Shown: piece by piece, positions 1-12,755 of the stretch
How the letters are laid out: each line of letters starts with the position of its first letter
Position numbering within the stretch: position 1 is the first letter of the stretch
Assembly (NCBI GenBank): GCA_004154925.1
Contig: QJNS01000046.1
Location: 248,001 to 312,000, forward strand
Length of the DNA stretch: 64,000 nt
Direction: 5' to 3'
Source of the DNA: Monosporascus cannonballus
Taxonomy: Eukaryota > Ascomycota > Sordariomycetes > Xylariales
Translations under genes and position numbers: made by a program
Notes under the pieces: generated by a model
Told to the model about the DNA's origin: nothing
Seen by the model: the letters and a program-made list of their open reading frames with translations, nothing else
The model's database searches: none

Positions 1-65
1 CACTCATGGGTTTATGATACTCAAGGCCTCTTAGAAGGATACCAAATGCGGCCGTCAAAACAAAT

Positions 66-271
66 ATGTTAGACATCAGAAAGGTCATGTTGGCTTTCCT
101 CGGGTGTAGCCACCGCGGCGGCGCGTCGGACATGAAGGTAATCTACCGGGGCCAAGAGAAAACCATCAAGTCATTTGCGAGAGATATAGACCGCCTGAGC
201 CCGACGTATAAAGCCCCAGCCGCCATCGTAGCCCGTCATAAAGAGAAGTTGGAAAACCTGGACCCGGATAT
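66..271 (+). pseudogene. 5' half of a host gene interrupted by a copia retrotransposon
   Basis: Open frame with normal base composition. It reads up to the GATAT target site and then runs into the LTR. After removing the 12.7-kb insert and one GATAT copy, the frame continues without a break into the segment at 12980, giving an ORF of 215 codons if this ATG is the start. An in-frame stop lies at 15-17, so the true start could be this ATG or an upstream exon outside the window. The piece is basic and rich in Lys/Arg, and no domain is recognised in it. The 23 codons open in the first frame from base 1 may belong to a neighbouring or upstream exon. Confidence 0.6.
267..271. repeat. Target-site duplication GATAT (left copy)
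   Basis: GATAT directly precedes the LTR start TGTGAGACC. The same five bases follow the right LTR at 12975-12979. A five-base duplication is typical for LTR-retrotransposon integration. Confidence 0.85.
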
Positions 272-490
272 TGTGAGACCCTGCATCACACACAGAAGCA
301 TATAACTGAAGAAAAGGTGTATTAAAGGTTGCATGACCTCTAGAAGGTCCTCTATAAAAAGTGAAGGTGGTGAACCCTCCTTAAATACATAAAAAAATAG
401 TGGTACCCAAGAGATAATGATACCGGATTAGCCGAAGCAATTTCCACTAGCTTGTTAGCTAACTAAGCCATGGCGCTGCTAGGTTTAACA
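272..490 (-). repeat. Copia 3' LTR (left)
   Basis: 219 bp, begins TGTGAGACCC and ends GGTTTAACA. It is nearly identical to 12756-12974, and most differences are C/T or G/A. It has lost far fewer C/G pairs than the element's interior. Confidence 0.85.
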
Positions 491-503
491 CACCTCCCCA
501 GCT
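491..503 (-). other. Polypurine tract of the copia element
   Basis: On the minus strand the bases next to the 3' LTR read AGCTGGGGAGGTG, an almost pure purine run where plus-strand DNA priming is expected. This fixes the element's orientation. Confidence 0.6.
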
Positions 504-665
504 GTTAGGAACTAACAACTAAAGCTTTCATAATACTGAGCAACTCCCCAAAAAGGAAATACCGTGGTAGTTAACATTTAATAAACAATAGATAAAACGC
601 AAAAACGGAAACAAAAAGGGTGATTAGCATCTCGATTAACTAGGGAAGTTACTCGAAATGCCAGA

Positions 666-736
666 ACTTCTGACCGGATTCGAACCCATGTCTTTAGGTA
701 TTAGGACCTGACATTATACCACTAGACCACAGAAGC
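666..736 (-). ncRNA. tRNA-like relic (Arg-CCT-like), probably non-functional
   Basis: On the minus strand a 71-nt segment folds like a tRNA. A seven-pair acceptor stem joins GCTTCTG to CAGAAGT (first pair G-T). There is an A box of type TGGTCTAGTGGTATAATG and a B box GGTTCGAATCC. The T stem has one G-G mismatch. The anticodon arm contains CCT but has an eight-base loop and a C-A mismatch that looks like RIP of a C-G pair. It resembles fungal tRNA-Arg(CCT). It lies inside the copia interior between the RNase H region and the 3' LTR, so it may be a captured tRNA, a SINE head or a pseudogene. Confidence 0.45.
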
Positions 737-1249
737 TTTATTGGAAAGCTTCCTTACTGACCTTACCTTTAAGGTCGTTTAAGGACGAAGGTAATAACAA
801 TTTGTAAGAGAAAAAACGATAGGAAGGAAACGGGGGCAATAACCTTTTGTTATTAGGTAACGTCTGGGATAAATTAACACTTCCTAGACTTCCTTTAGCC
901 TTAAAGTAACGTCTTAAAAGTTTAATAACTTAACGAACTTTTAATATTGCTGGAGCTTTAAGAGCTTAATTAAGCTATCTGCTATTATAGCGTTAATAGG
1001 CGTTTATTCGATCTTTATTTTTCCTGCTGCGTGGATTTCGCGAAACCAATAATTATGAATATTTACGTATTTCAACTTCGTAATTAGACGTATAGTTTTT
1101 TCAATAATTAGCCGTATCGTTTGTTTATTATCCATCTAGATAATTAAGTCCTTATTTAGCTTTAACTTAATAACTTTAAATAACCTTAATATAAAAAAGG
1201 TTTTTTTTACGGTTTGCAATAAAGTTAATAACTTAGTTTCCGTATTCGA

Positions 1250-4199
1250 AATAATAACTATATCTTGCTTATTAGCCCTTTATACGATAAGGCCACCGAA
1301 AAGTAATAGTACGAATCTCTAAGAATTTTTCCGGTCGAGGTTATCCGCGAAAAAAATATCGTTCGCATATAAGAACGATCGTACGTTGGGATTTTCGTTA
1401 CCTCCGAATTTTAGGGCTAAGGTACGTATGGAATAAGCGTAAAAAATAGCTTTATTAATAATGTTAAAATATGTAAAATTTAGATTTTTGCAATAACGAA
1501 ATAAATAAAAAGCAGTTTTAGCCAAGTCCGGGCAAATGGCGACAGTTCCGTACAATAAGTTTCCGACTTTTTCGAAATATAGCTTTTTTAACGTTACCGG
1601 CGTTTCGCTTTAATATTCCTTAAAATCCTTTTATTTAAGGATTTTAAAATAACGTTTTTTAAGTTTGGATAATTCGAAACATATATATAATTTTTTCTTA
1701 AAAAGTATTTTATAATAAATATAATTTTTTAATTATGCGGTTTTGCAAAATACGTATCCTAAGAAATTATTATAAATTCCTTAAGTCGTTAATATAAAAA
1801 CGTTATATTAATTTCGTAAGGAATTTTTTAACGCATATTATATCGCAAATTCTGTATATTATGGTTATATTGTTAACGTAAAAGAATAACGTTAATTAGC
1901 TATTAGTTATAATATATAAGTTATTCGAAACCAACTTTAATTTTAATTCCTTTAATCCTGCCGTTAGGTCCTATTATTATAGAAATAATAATCGTCTTAA
2001 GCCGTATAGGGCTTTCCGAAACCTTAGATAAAAGCCCGAACGTACGAATCCTTATAGGAAACGTACGTATATTAGCTTATCGAAATCGTTATACAAGAAC
2101 GCGTTAACGGCGTTAAACTGATAAAACTTAAGGTTAAATCGGGCTGCAACAGCTATAAGTATGCGGAAAAACCTGCCTGTTAACGTAAAAACGTAAACGT
2201 TAAAATTCTTACGGGGCTAAAGATTGCCATAGATAATAATTTTAACTTTGAATTTCTAAAGTACTCCGTATTTATCTCACAATATGTAAATACTTACATT
2301 AACGGAAAAATACCGTTAGGACCTACGTTTTAAATTGTCTTTTGTAATAAGGTAACGGTAATTAATCGTTTTACCCGATATATCTGATCTTATTCTTTTA
2401 ACCTAACTGCCTTCCAGTTTTTAACATATTTATATTATATGGCTTTTTGCTAATTTTTGGGGGCAACGGGAAAATTAGTACGATACAGGCGATTATGCTT
2501 AATTGCAGCCGAGAAAATAACGTTAAAAGCGGTTGGATATATGTTGCATTTTTCGAATTCCAACTTATGATTAATATTAGCCGAAAATGGCTTTTTTTTC
2601 CGTTTCGCGTTCCGGAATCGATAATAACTAATTAATTTAGGAAATTTAATTCGGTACGGCGTTGCCGTAGCTAAAAAGGACCTGGTAATACATTTTGAGT
2701 TTTATCCGATAATAATACGTAATATTGCTAAAGATTTTTTTCGAAAGTTAAAATAATTTCCGGTATAAGTAAATAAAATTATGCAACTTTGCATTCCGAA
2801 TTGTCCGTTTTATTAGGGATACGGCTTAGGTCTTTTTCGGAATTATTGCTAACTGCCGAATTAAAGGAATTTTCGTTAAAATATAAATTATGGGCTTTAT
2901 TAGCCTTTATCTTTTTAACTTCTTATAAAGTTTCTTAATTAGGAAAGTTTGTAGCTATTACGATGGTGTAAATAACTTTTTTAAGCTCGTTTTGTTTTGC
3001 CGATTTATCCACCTCCTTAATAATATTTATTTCTAAGGGATCATTATTAAAAATAGCTTTAAATATCTTTAGGAAAGTTATTGCTGTAGGTAAAATAAGG
3101 ATACTGTCTATTTGGTCGTTCAGTTTTGCGATTTCGAACAAGGATTTCTTCTATTCGCCTTAATACTTTTTCGTTTCGTCAAAAGTAACGTCCTTAATGG
3201 TAATAATGCGTTATTGCGAAAAAATCCATACTCGATATATATTATTAGTTACGTATCCCACGAGGTAACCGATATGCGCTTTAAGATCTATTTTCTTTAA
3301 GCGTTTTATATCCCGACGGATAACTTCCGTAAATACATAAGCCTTTAATCCGAAAAAAACGATATTCGCCATATTTGCTTTTAGACCTTTTTCGGAGATA
3401 AGTATTTTATCCTTTTTAATTAGCTATTCGTTAAAAACCTGGTTAGGGGTTTTTTAACTTAGGGCATAAATAAATATGCGATTAACGATATATATGGTTA
3501 TTTTCATAACTTCCGGCCATAAGTCGGAAAAAAAGTTATTATTAATAATTAAGTAACGCGCCTTTGTAATAATTACGCCCCCGGCGCGCTTTTAAACGCC
3601 TATAGGCTTTTTGGTATATAAAGGTAAAAGCTTATAAGAAATACCTGTATCAAAAAGCCATTTTCGGAACTTATTTCCAAAGGAAATCTCGCCGTTTGAT
3701 ACGATCGTTTTAACCTTAATATGGAATTATTTTTTAAGGAAAACTACTGCATTTATTAAGGCAGTTAAAGCATATTTTTTCCGCTTTAAGGTATAGCTAA
3801 TCCTAGCCCTAATAACTAGACAGGTAATAATTAGCGCTTTCGTACGCCCGTCGAAGGCGTGGTTAAATTCGAAAAAATTAACATATATCGTATTAAAAGG
3901 TTTGTTTTCCCTAACCGGCTATCGTCGTAATATTTTTTTCCGCGCCTTAACGACTTAATAGTCCTAATACTAAATCGTTAAAAGCAAATGGATTTTCGTT
4001 CCGGTAATTATATATATTACCTTTTCGAATGTGCATGGGCCTAGGTGGGCTAGTTTTTGATGCTATATCGTAACGTTTTTTTAAGGACTTTAAGGGAAAT
4101 CGGGAGTTGTTGCCGTAAAGTTTCTGCTGTAAGATTAGTTTCGGAAGTAAGAACTTTTGAATTAAGGGTTCCGGAACGAAATCCTCGTTTTCGTTCTCC
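1250..4199 (-). pseudogene. Copia pol 3' part: reverse transcriptase/RNase H remnant
   Basis: The minus-strand frame at 1555-1319 retains the copia signature around the end of RT and start of RNase H: a TVAICPDLA block (family: ..TRPDIA..), LALKFGG, and an FADNLDRKNS motif matching the family's ADWAGDxxDRKSTSG. The remainder up to the gypsy insertion is AT-rich, stop-filled and not read residue by residue. The 5' half of the polyprotein lies at 10958-12755. The His/Tyr/Asn-biased codons fit RIP. The element is dead. Confidence 0.65.
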
Positions 4200-4204
4200 G
4201 GGAC
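4200..4204. repeat. Target-site duplication GGGAC (left copy)
   Basis: GGGAC precedes the gypsy LTR start TGTGACGAG, and the identical GGGAC follows the right LTR at 10953-10957. This proves the gypsy element inserted into the copia element. Confidence 0.85.
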
Positions 4205-4578
4205 TGTGACGAGCTATACGGTTTAACCAATTATTAAACCTTAAGTTGACGGGTTTATGTTGGCAGGAGCATCGTGGGAATCTGAGCAATAGATACAGTA
4301 ATCGTATTATGTTTTATAATGCCAAGGGTGCCTTGGGTAACGATGTTGTATTGCAAGCTGAAATTATCTAAATTATGGAAATAATAAATATATATATATA
4401 TTTTTTGGGTTTAATTATTCGTAATTACGCCGTTAGTGGTAATTACGATTATTTGGGATTACCTTTAATTATTAATGATTACTGGCTTAGCAGTGATTAC
4501 CATTACATAACTCGGGAGGTAGCCCGTATGTTCCTTATTTAACCGTTTCTTAAGACCGGGGCTTATCGGGTCGTAATA
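4205..4578 (-). repeat. Gypsy-A copy 1, 3' LTR (left)
   Basis: On the plus strand it starts TGTGACGAGC and ends GGGTCGTAATA (ancestral ...AACA). It aligns over its length to 10576-10952. Many positions show C here and T there, or G here and A there, so this LTR was spared more than its partner. Confidence 0.8.
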
Positions 4579-5599
4579 CGATCTCCTTTTTCCTAAAATC
4601 TTGCCCTTAAGATTTTTTCTTTTCTTTTTTTTCGTTTGGTAAATATCTTTTTTTTGTTTTTAATTATATCGTTTCGTATTTTCAAAATTTGTGGTGTTTT
4701 TCGTTTTTTTACCGTTGGTCGTATTAATTTCGTAAAAGCCTTTAACGAATTTGGTTACGAAATTATGTTATGTATTTATTATTTTTCGAAAAATATAAAA
4801 TATAAAATAATAAAAAACGTTTTAAAGTATAAGAAATATATTAATTAAAGTCGATTTTGTAATAATATTAATGTATTTATTTTTTTTTTTACAAAATATT
4901 CGTCGTAAGTATTAATATTTGAAACGTAAAAAATGTTTGCCGAAAAGCAATTATTAAAACTTTTACGGCTTTATTTTGAAACTTAATATAAATATTAAAA
5001 AAAATAAATAAAGTTTTCTTAATTTTATTCCTTTACGTAAATAAAAAGCGTTAGTTCGTTCGAAAAATATTATTATAATATAACGTAAATTTTAATTATT
5101 AAACGAATTAAAGGAATAAAAACGTTAAAAATAAAAATAATTGGAAGCTGCCGTTACGATTATTACGTTAGCATATACCGCGGCTGATTAGCCCGTTATC
5201 CCGGTTATCGATTAGTTAATTATTAATTAAAACGTGCTTATCGTTATTAGTAAAAATTCTTTAACAGGCGTTAGGCGTTAATAAAATTCTTGGTAAGTTC
5301 CTAGGTATTTTTGAAATTTGGATGCTTTTTTTATTTAATTAGGTACTGGATAAATCCGTTTTATTTTCGTACGTCGAGAATTTTCTTTATTTCGCATACC
5401 TATTTATCTTTTATTTTTATATCGTTTTATGCCGTATGTACTTTAATTATATTTGTTATTAATTTAAATAAGAAAACGTAAAAAATTAAATAAAATTTAA
5501 TTTTTAGTAAAAGTTTTAATGAATAATTATTTTTTAAGATTTTTTTTAGCGATTTTGTATAGACCAATATATTTAAAATCAAGTTTTTTATTAAGTTAT

Positions 5600-8500
5600 A
5601 TTGTTTAAATATTTTTTATAGCGAAAAAAATTATTTCCCTTTTTTCGAAAGTTAATCCTTTTAACCTTTTTTAATTATAATATTTGCTTATTTAATTTTA
5701 TACAAATTCCAGTTTTATTTTTATTTATTAATATAATTATCGTAATTATTTTAACATAAAAATTATTTTAATCTTAACTAAATTATTATTATATGCTTTT
5801 TTATAAATTTTAAAAATAAAATTAAAATTTACGTTTGCAAATATTATTCCAATATTTTTTTAATAACAGGTATTATAAGTTAATTATATAATTAATAATT
5901 TTTTAACCTAATTATTTTATTCGTAATTAATGTAATATTATAAATAAAGTTTTAAAATTTAATTTGTTTATTTTATTTATTTATCCGTTTAAAGTTTAAA
6001 TATGCAAAATAATTTATAATTTAAACCGATTTATATTATAAAATTTTGCCAAAACTTAAATACAAAAGTTAATCCTTTATTTAATATAATTTCTATTAAT
6101 AATCCGTATATATTAAAAACGTATATAAAAAAATATGTGTTAATTATTTAGCGTTTATATTTTTATAATATAGTAAAAAATAAAGATATTTCGTAAATCG
6201 ATCGACGATTACGAAAATATTATTGTAATATATTTTCGTAATTAAATTTTTTAATATAAAAAATTTAATAATAAAGTTAAATATAATTAAATATCATAAT
6301 CGCTTTATAATTAATAATAGCTGTAATTTTTTATATAGTTTATGTCGTCGAATTTTTATTTTAACGCAAATATTATATTGCCGTAAAAACTTTTATATTA
6401 TTAATTTTATTTTAAGAAAACAATATATGCATTAAAATCATTTTAAGGTTTTATAAATCCCTAAGTATCCATATAACTAATATTCGTATATTTTTCGTAT
6501 TATATCCTTTTAATAATTTTTAAAACTTATATTTTATTTATTTTTTAATTTTTTAAGAAATTATTATTATATTATGAAATTTTTTAATATATATTAAATG
6601 GTATTACCCAAATTATTGCAATTTGTTATGGGCGTAAATATCTTTTTATAATAATATCGAAAATCGTATAACTAATTTTAACTAATTTCTTTTCGAAATT
6701 TCATTACTTATTTAAAATATTTATTTTATTATTTTTTAAATTTTTCTTATAGATAATAACGAAATTATAGTTCGCCAATTTTTCCGCGTAACGAAATTAT
6801 CGTTTTATAAGTTCCCTGGTTATAATAAATTAGGTAAGATTTTAATAATCCGTATAACCCTTAATTTGGTATAAATTTCTTTTTAAAAAATACCTAAATT
6901 TTCGAAATACCATAATAATGGCCATAAATTTCTTACTTAGGATACCATAATTAAATTTAGCTCCCTTTATTTTATACGAAAAAAATATAATAAGATGTAA
7001 TTTGCTTTAATTATTTCGTTATTTAATTATTACGTTTAATACGTAATTCGAAATATCGGTTTTTAACTTAACGAAGCGGTTTAAATTGTACATAATTAAT
7101 ACTAATTCGTTAATAATTATATTTTTAATATCTTAAAATGTTTTTTCCGTATTTAGCGTTTATTTAAATTCTTTTTTAATAAAACTTATTAAAAATATAA
7201 TTATTTTGCTAAAATTTCGAATAAACCTTTTATAATAATTAATAAATCCGAGGAATGCTTTTATTTGCTTAATTATTATTAATATTTGTTATTTTGTAAT
7301 TATAACGATTTTCTTAAGGTTTATTTAAATATATCTTAAGGTAATAATATATTCCAGATATTCCATTTTTTATATATGGAACTAATTTTTTTTGCGTTAA
7401 TAAATAATTTTGCGTCCTATAAATCTTCAAAAACTTTATAAACGTATTTTATATATGTTTTTTTTATTTCCAAAAAAATAAGAATATCGTCGAGATAGCA
7501 AACGACGAAACTATCGAGGTATTTTCGTAATACGTAATTAATTATTCGCTAAAAAATTATTAATACATTCATAAATTCTATTAACGTAATTAAATATTTA
7601 AATAGTTCGTATTTCGTTTTAAAAATTGTTTTTTATTCGTTTTTTTTAATCCTAATAAGGTTATATTTATCTTTAAGATCAAATACCGTAAACTATTTGG
7701 TTTCGTAAAGTCGGTTTTTTATTTCCGTAATTAAGGGTAATAATATTCGATTTTTAATTATGATATCGTTCAGTTATTAATAATTAATCATAAATTGCAA
7801 TTTCTTATTTTTTAATACGAAAAACATAAAATATTTTGCTAATAACTTCAAAAGTCGAATTTATTTTTTTATAACCGATTTTCCAGGTATTTTTTAAAAA
7901 TACGTAATTTGTTTCCGTTAAGGTTATAAATAAAGTAAAACTTTGTCGAAATTCCTTTTTTAAAAATTATTTCATAATTTTATTCGTTATATTCTAATAA
8001 TTTTGTATTAATTTCCTTTTTGAAAAATTACTTATATTTGTAATATTATAATAATATATTAATTAAGTTTTTTAATTCCTTAAATTATTATTTTTATTAT
8101 TCCAGATCGTTATTTAAATACTTTAATTTTGCTTTAATAATAATAACGATACGTTGTATTTTTTTAATATCCGTTTTTTATATTTTGTTCCTTTAGGTAA
8201 TAAGATATTTGTCGTATTCTTATGCCTAAATTTGTCATTATTATCGATCGAATATTAAGATTTTAACTTTTTATTTTTTTATTTATTAATAAGGAGTAAA
8301 ACGAACTTTACCTAATTAATTTTTCCGTTAATCAAAATTCCGTATTGGCATATCCATGGTAATCCGAAAATTATATCGTAATTTTCGAATAACACTATAT
8401 TAAAATTAACCGTTTAATATTATCCTTTAATAAAAATCTTAAAGTAATTAATTTCGCGTATAATTCTTTTGTTATTATAAGCAAATTTTTAACTTTCGGC

Positions 8501-10500
8501 ATTTGTTGCTATATAAGATTTTAACTTATATCTTTATGGCAGTTTAAACTTAGTAATTATATTTGATATAATATAATTTCCGCCCAGAGTTCCGCAATTT
8601 ACTATTACGGTATACTAGTACGTTTCGATTCGTATTTTTAAGGTAATAAGGTTATTAACGTTTTTTATTATCGCGTTTAAAACCTTTTTTAGGAATTCCC
8701 TTTAAATTTTCTGGGTTTCGTTATTTTACGGCTTTTTTACAGGTAATCTTTTTTTTAAACTTCTTTTCGAGTTTATCGAATTTTGTTTATATTTTTTTTA
8801 TTTAACGCGTTTAGCTACTATATCTGTCGTTATTGCCGGCGTATTGTTTTTTCAAACCGTATTAATTGTTCCTAAGTTTTTTGTAATTTTTTTCCTTATC
8901 GAATAAACTTTTTTATATTTATAATTATATCTTATTATATGTTATTTTAATTATCGTTCCAACGATTTCCTATAAATTAGCGTATTTTTTCTTTAATAGC
9001 CTTTTTTTAAGGACCTATAATAAATACTAATTTAAAATAAAAATCTATAATAGCTTTTTAATAATACTTTTTTATCGTACGCTGGATTAATTCCTTTTCC
9101 GTTTGGTAATTATATTATTTATAATGATTTAAAGGGTTTTTTTACGGGCATTATTTGTTTTCGGGTTAGCTTTTTGTTTCGGCCAATTGCTAAACGTTTT
9201 CTAGGATTATAGTTCGAAATTGTTAATACTATTATTTATTATTTTTATTATGCCTGGTACGGTTTGGAAAATTAAATCCTTTATAATATATATAAGTAAT
9301 TCGTATATAAATATGTTACTTTAATTTTTCGTAATCGGGACATTTTTGTCGTCGACAATATATGGTATATATTTTGCTATATCGATTAAAGGTTTCGGGA
9401 TAAATTTTTTTTATCCAGTCTTAATATTTACGTAACTATATTTATAATACTTTTTATTATGTTCGCGGTATTTATTAAATTAGCTTCCTGGTTTTGCGTA
9501 TTTTTTGTCGTATTTTTTATCGTAATAATTTTTGTTAAATATTTTATCGTAAATTTAATACGTACTTAGTTTAAATTATATTAATGGCTTTACCGTCGTT
9601 TCCTTAATTATTCCTAGATTATTTTTCCGATATAGGGGTCTAGTTATTTTGCCGTGGTTTTTTGGGTTTTTTGTATTTATAGGCCTTATGTCCTATTTTG
9701 CCGCAATTGAAGCATTTAATTTTGGCTTTAATTTTGTCGGTGGGTAACGCCGAGTTTCATAGGTCCTAACGCCGTTTCGTAAGAAGTAAAAGATGCGTTT
9801 CGTTTTTTCCCCTGGTTGGATTTGTTATATTCCGAACGTAAAGCATATTATCCTTTTTTTTATCGTTTTTCAAATTATTAATTATTTATTTTGATTATTT
9901 TTATAATATATCAGTTTAAGGTAATCAATTACTTAATCCGAATAATTTTATATTTTATATTATTTTTTAATTTTTTATAAAATATGTCGATAAAGGCGTC
10001 GGCTTTATTATTTCCTTATTTTGCTTCAGCCGTAAAACTTTTAAAGGTTACGGCGTACTTAAATGCAAATTCTTTTTGTCGGAATTGCAAAAGTTATTAA
10101 GTCGTAAATCATTTTTTATTTAAATTGCCGAAATTATTACGTATTTTGTTTTTAAAATTAATATAAAGTAAAAAAATCTTATTAATAAAATTTTTTTATC
10201 CGATTTTCTTATTTTTAAAATGTCTTTTATAATAAGCTTAAATTAATTAACTGTATTTTGTATTAGGTATATTTTTATTATTAAAATTATATCCGTTAAA
10301 TTATTAAGGTTTAAAAAACGAAAGTAAATTCGTACCTAAATTAAAAAACTTTAAAAATTACTTTTTTTATTATAGGGTTCCGGCTTTTTAGGTTTTATAC
10401 GGGCGAAAAAAGGTTAGGCAAATAACATAGCCTTAAGTTATCGAATTTCTTTTTTTAATTCCCAAATTCGAGCCTGAAGCTATTAAATAAGGGTTTCCTA
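5600..10500 (-). pseudogene. Gypsy-A copy 1 gag-pol remnant
   Basis: Two anchor motifs are readable on the minus strand. At 9714-9673 a gag zinc knuckle reads CFNCGKIGHKAYKY, a CCHC box with the last Cys changed to Tyr. At 7497-7474 the reverse-transcriptase centre reads YLDDILIF with both catalytic Asp intact. Their spacing (about 2.2 kb) and order fit gag, protease, RT, RNase H, integrase. Stops interrupt every frame. The region below 7 kb should be RNase H and integrase, but their motifs were not resolved. Confidence 0.75.
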
Positions 10501-10575
10501 AATACTGGTCGATATTTTAATAATATTAAATATTATTCAAAATTTAACGGTATTATTAAATAAATGCTTATAACG

Positions 10576-10952
10576 TATAACGAGTTATATAGTTTAACTA
10601 ATTATTAAATTTTAAGTCGATAAGTTTATATTCATAGGAATATCGTAAAAATCGAAATAATAAATATAGTAATTATATTATATTTCGTAATATCAAAAAT
10701 GCCTTAGCTAACGATATTATATTATAAACTTAAACTATTTAAATTATGGAAACAATAAGCGTATATATCTTTTTCCTTTTGAGTTTAATTATTCGTAATT
10801 ACGCCGTTGATAATAATCACGATCATTTGGGATTACCTTTAATCATTAATAATTACTGGCCTGGCAGTGATCACCGTTACGTAACCCGGGAGGTGGCCCG
10901 TATGCTCCCTGTCTAACCATTTCTTGAGACCGGGGCTTGTCGGGTCGTAACA
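10576..10952 (-). repeat. Gypsy-A copy 1, 5' LTR (right)
   Basis: 377 bp, plus-strand start TATAACGAG (ancestral TGTGACGAG) and end GGGTCGTAACA, followed by GGGAC. The left two thirds are strongly RIP-mutated, while the last 100 bp keep normal composition. Confidence 0.8.
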
Positions 10953-10957
10953 GGGAC

Positions 10958-12755
10958 GGTGGCGGTAGGCTTTTTTTCGGTTATTGCAAAAGCTATTAAA
11001 GCATTATCGTCGTTATCGTTTTCCGGTATTACTTTAACGTAATATATAACAGGTTAGCGTTCGATCCAACTGACCTTAGTTATTTTTGTACTTAATGCCT
11101 TGTAATATACGACGTCGGTTTCGTAATTCCAATAAATCCCGGCTTGTTAAAAAAGTTTATACGAAATTAAGTTAATATGTATCTTAAGGACATATAAATA
11201 GTTTTTTAAAAGGAAAATGTTGGACCTTTTTAACGATATGGTAAGCATAATTTTTCGTATATCTTTTCCTATGATATCGAAATACTTTTTTTCGGCTAAA
11301 AATTTTCCGTTAACTTTAGATAGGTATAAATTAAGAAAATTAACCTTACGATTTCCTATATGGAAGTTAAAATAAGTATTTAATAGCGTAAACCTTTTTA
11401 GGTTATATCCGGTAATAACGTTAATAATTTATAGATCCGTAAGAAATCCTTTAACGAAAAATGTTGAAATTAATTAAGAGGCTAATAGCTTATTGTTATT
11501 CTAAGCATGTTTAACGGTAACCTTTAACGCATATATTCCGTTCGAAATATATTTGTCCACCTTTTTTCTAATTTTAAGGTTTTCGGTTTATCCTAAAGGC
11601 CTAACCTTTTTACAAATATAAAGGTATTTCTTAAAAATATGTAGCTTTTAACATAAATATTTTCTTATTAGGTGGCTATGGCGATCGTTGCCGTTATTCT
11701 TACGGCTGGTATTACGGTTATTAGCCCTTCTTATCTGATTAAAAGTTTTTTTATTTAGGGTGACGCCGAACGCTCCTCATAACAACTATTCTGCGTTAAT
11801 ACCTTAAGTCTTTTTCAGTTTTATATAGCTTCGGAACCGCTTTACCAGTTTTTATACGGGTAATAACTTAATAAAGTCCTTACTTTCGAACATAATTTTC
11901 TCCACCGCAGTAATTTAGGTAATAAAAAAATCGGGTAAGTAAACGTTAATAGCCTTTAGGAAATCAAGGTAGCCGTAATAACTTGCGACAGCCGGAATTT
12001 AAAATTCCGCGGTTTTAATATATATTTTCTAGTATGTAGATAGCTAAATATTTATTTAAATCTTATTAATTTTTAACGCTTACTTATATCCAACGTCGAC
12101 CTCGTAAATTCGAATGTTATTATTAGGTTTAAATTTATCTTTTAATATAATTAACTTTCTTCGAAACGTAACTTTTTTTAATATACCTAATAATAATTAA
12201 AATAAACGGATTAATTTAAGAACGTATTAACTTTAATAAGTACTTTTTCTTAAGCGATATATAAAGACTGTTTCTTATTATATACCTTTAGGGCCTTTTC
12301 GAACTTCGAATAATTCGGGCCATTTAGGGCATATTCGTTAATTATTTTATTTTGGAAATAATGAGGCTTAAGAAAAATAGGCATCGTTAATAAAAGTAAT
12401 ATTTGGGCCACGTTAAGGTTGATATATGCCCATAATATACTAGCCTTCGTATTAACGTAAAACCTAAAAATGTTATATTCTTTAGGGGTCCCTTTCCTAA
12501 GTAAATACCTAGGAGCGCGTCCTGAAAAAAACTCGTTAAGGTCTGTTAATTAGGCAATTATGGCTTTAAAAATAATACAAAAAATAAGCGGGCTAAGATA
12601 ATTAAAAACGTAACAGCTAAACGATGGATATCTTTGGTGACGGAGTAATAGGTATACCGCAGGAGCGATAGCGAGATTCCGAATAGCTTTAATAGAACGT
12701 ATATAATAAGTATATCAAAGCGCGGTTAAAAAAAAGTGCGAACCGGGCTCATAAC
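10958..12755 (-). pseudogene. Copia 5' half (gag and upstream pol) remnant
   Basis: This is the other part of the copia interior, between the gypsy insertion and the 5' LTR. By position it should hold gag, protease and the start of integrase. No domain could be read with confidence because of stops. The last ~20 bases contain the half-tRNA primer site. Confidence 0.5.
12737..12755 (-). other. Half-tRNA primer-binding site (initiator Met type)
   Basis: The plus strand next to the 5' LTR reads GCGAACCGGGCTCATAAC, almost the D-stem/anticodon-arm segment of initiator tRNA-Met. The element's minus strand is therefore complementary to the 5' half of that tRNA, the priming mode known for Drosophila copia and yeast Ty5. 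Family comparison is from memory of yeast initiator tRNA. Confidence 0.55.

Larger units (their letters stand above)
4205..10952 (-). mobile_element. Gypsy-A copy 1: RIP-mutated Ty3/gypsy retrotransposon nested in copia
   Basis: A complete element of about 6.75 kb with LTRs of 374 and 377 bp and a perfect GGGAC duplication. Orientation is minus: the polypurine tract (GGAAAAAGGAGATCG on the minus strand) touches the left LTR, the gag zinc knuckle lies near the right end, and RT lies left of it. It is the most complete member of the gypsy-A family, which recurs at 17.6, 43.4, 48.9 and 60.5 kb. The interior has many stops. Confidence 0.85.
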
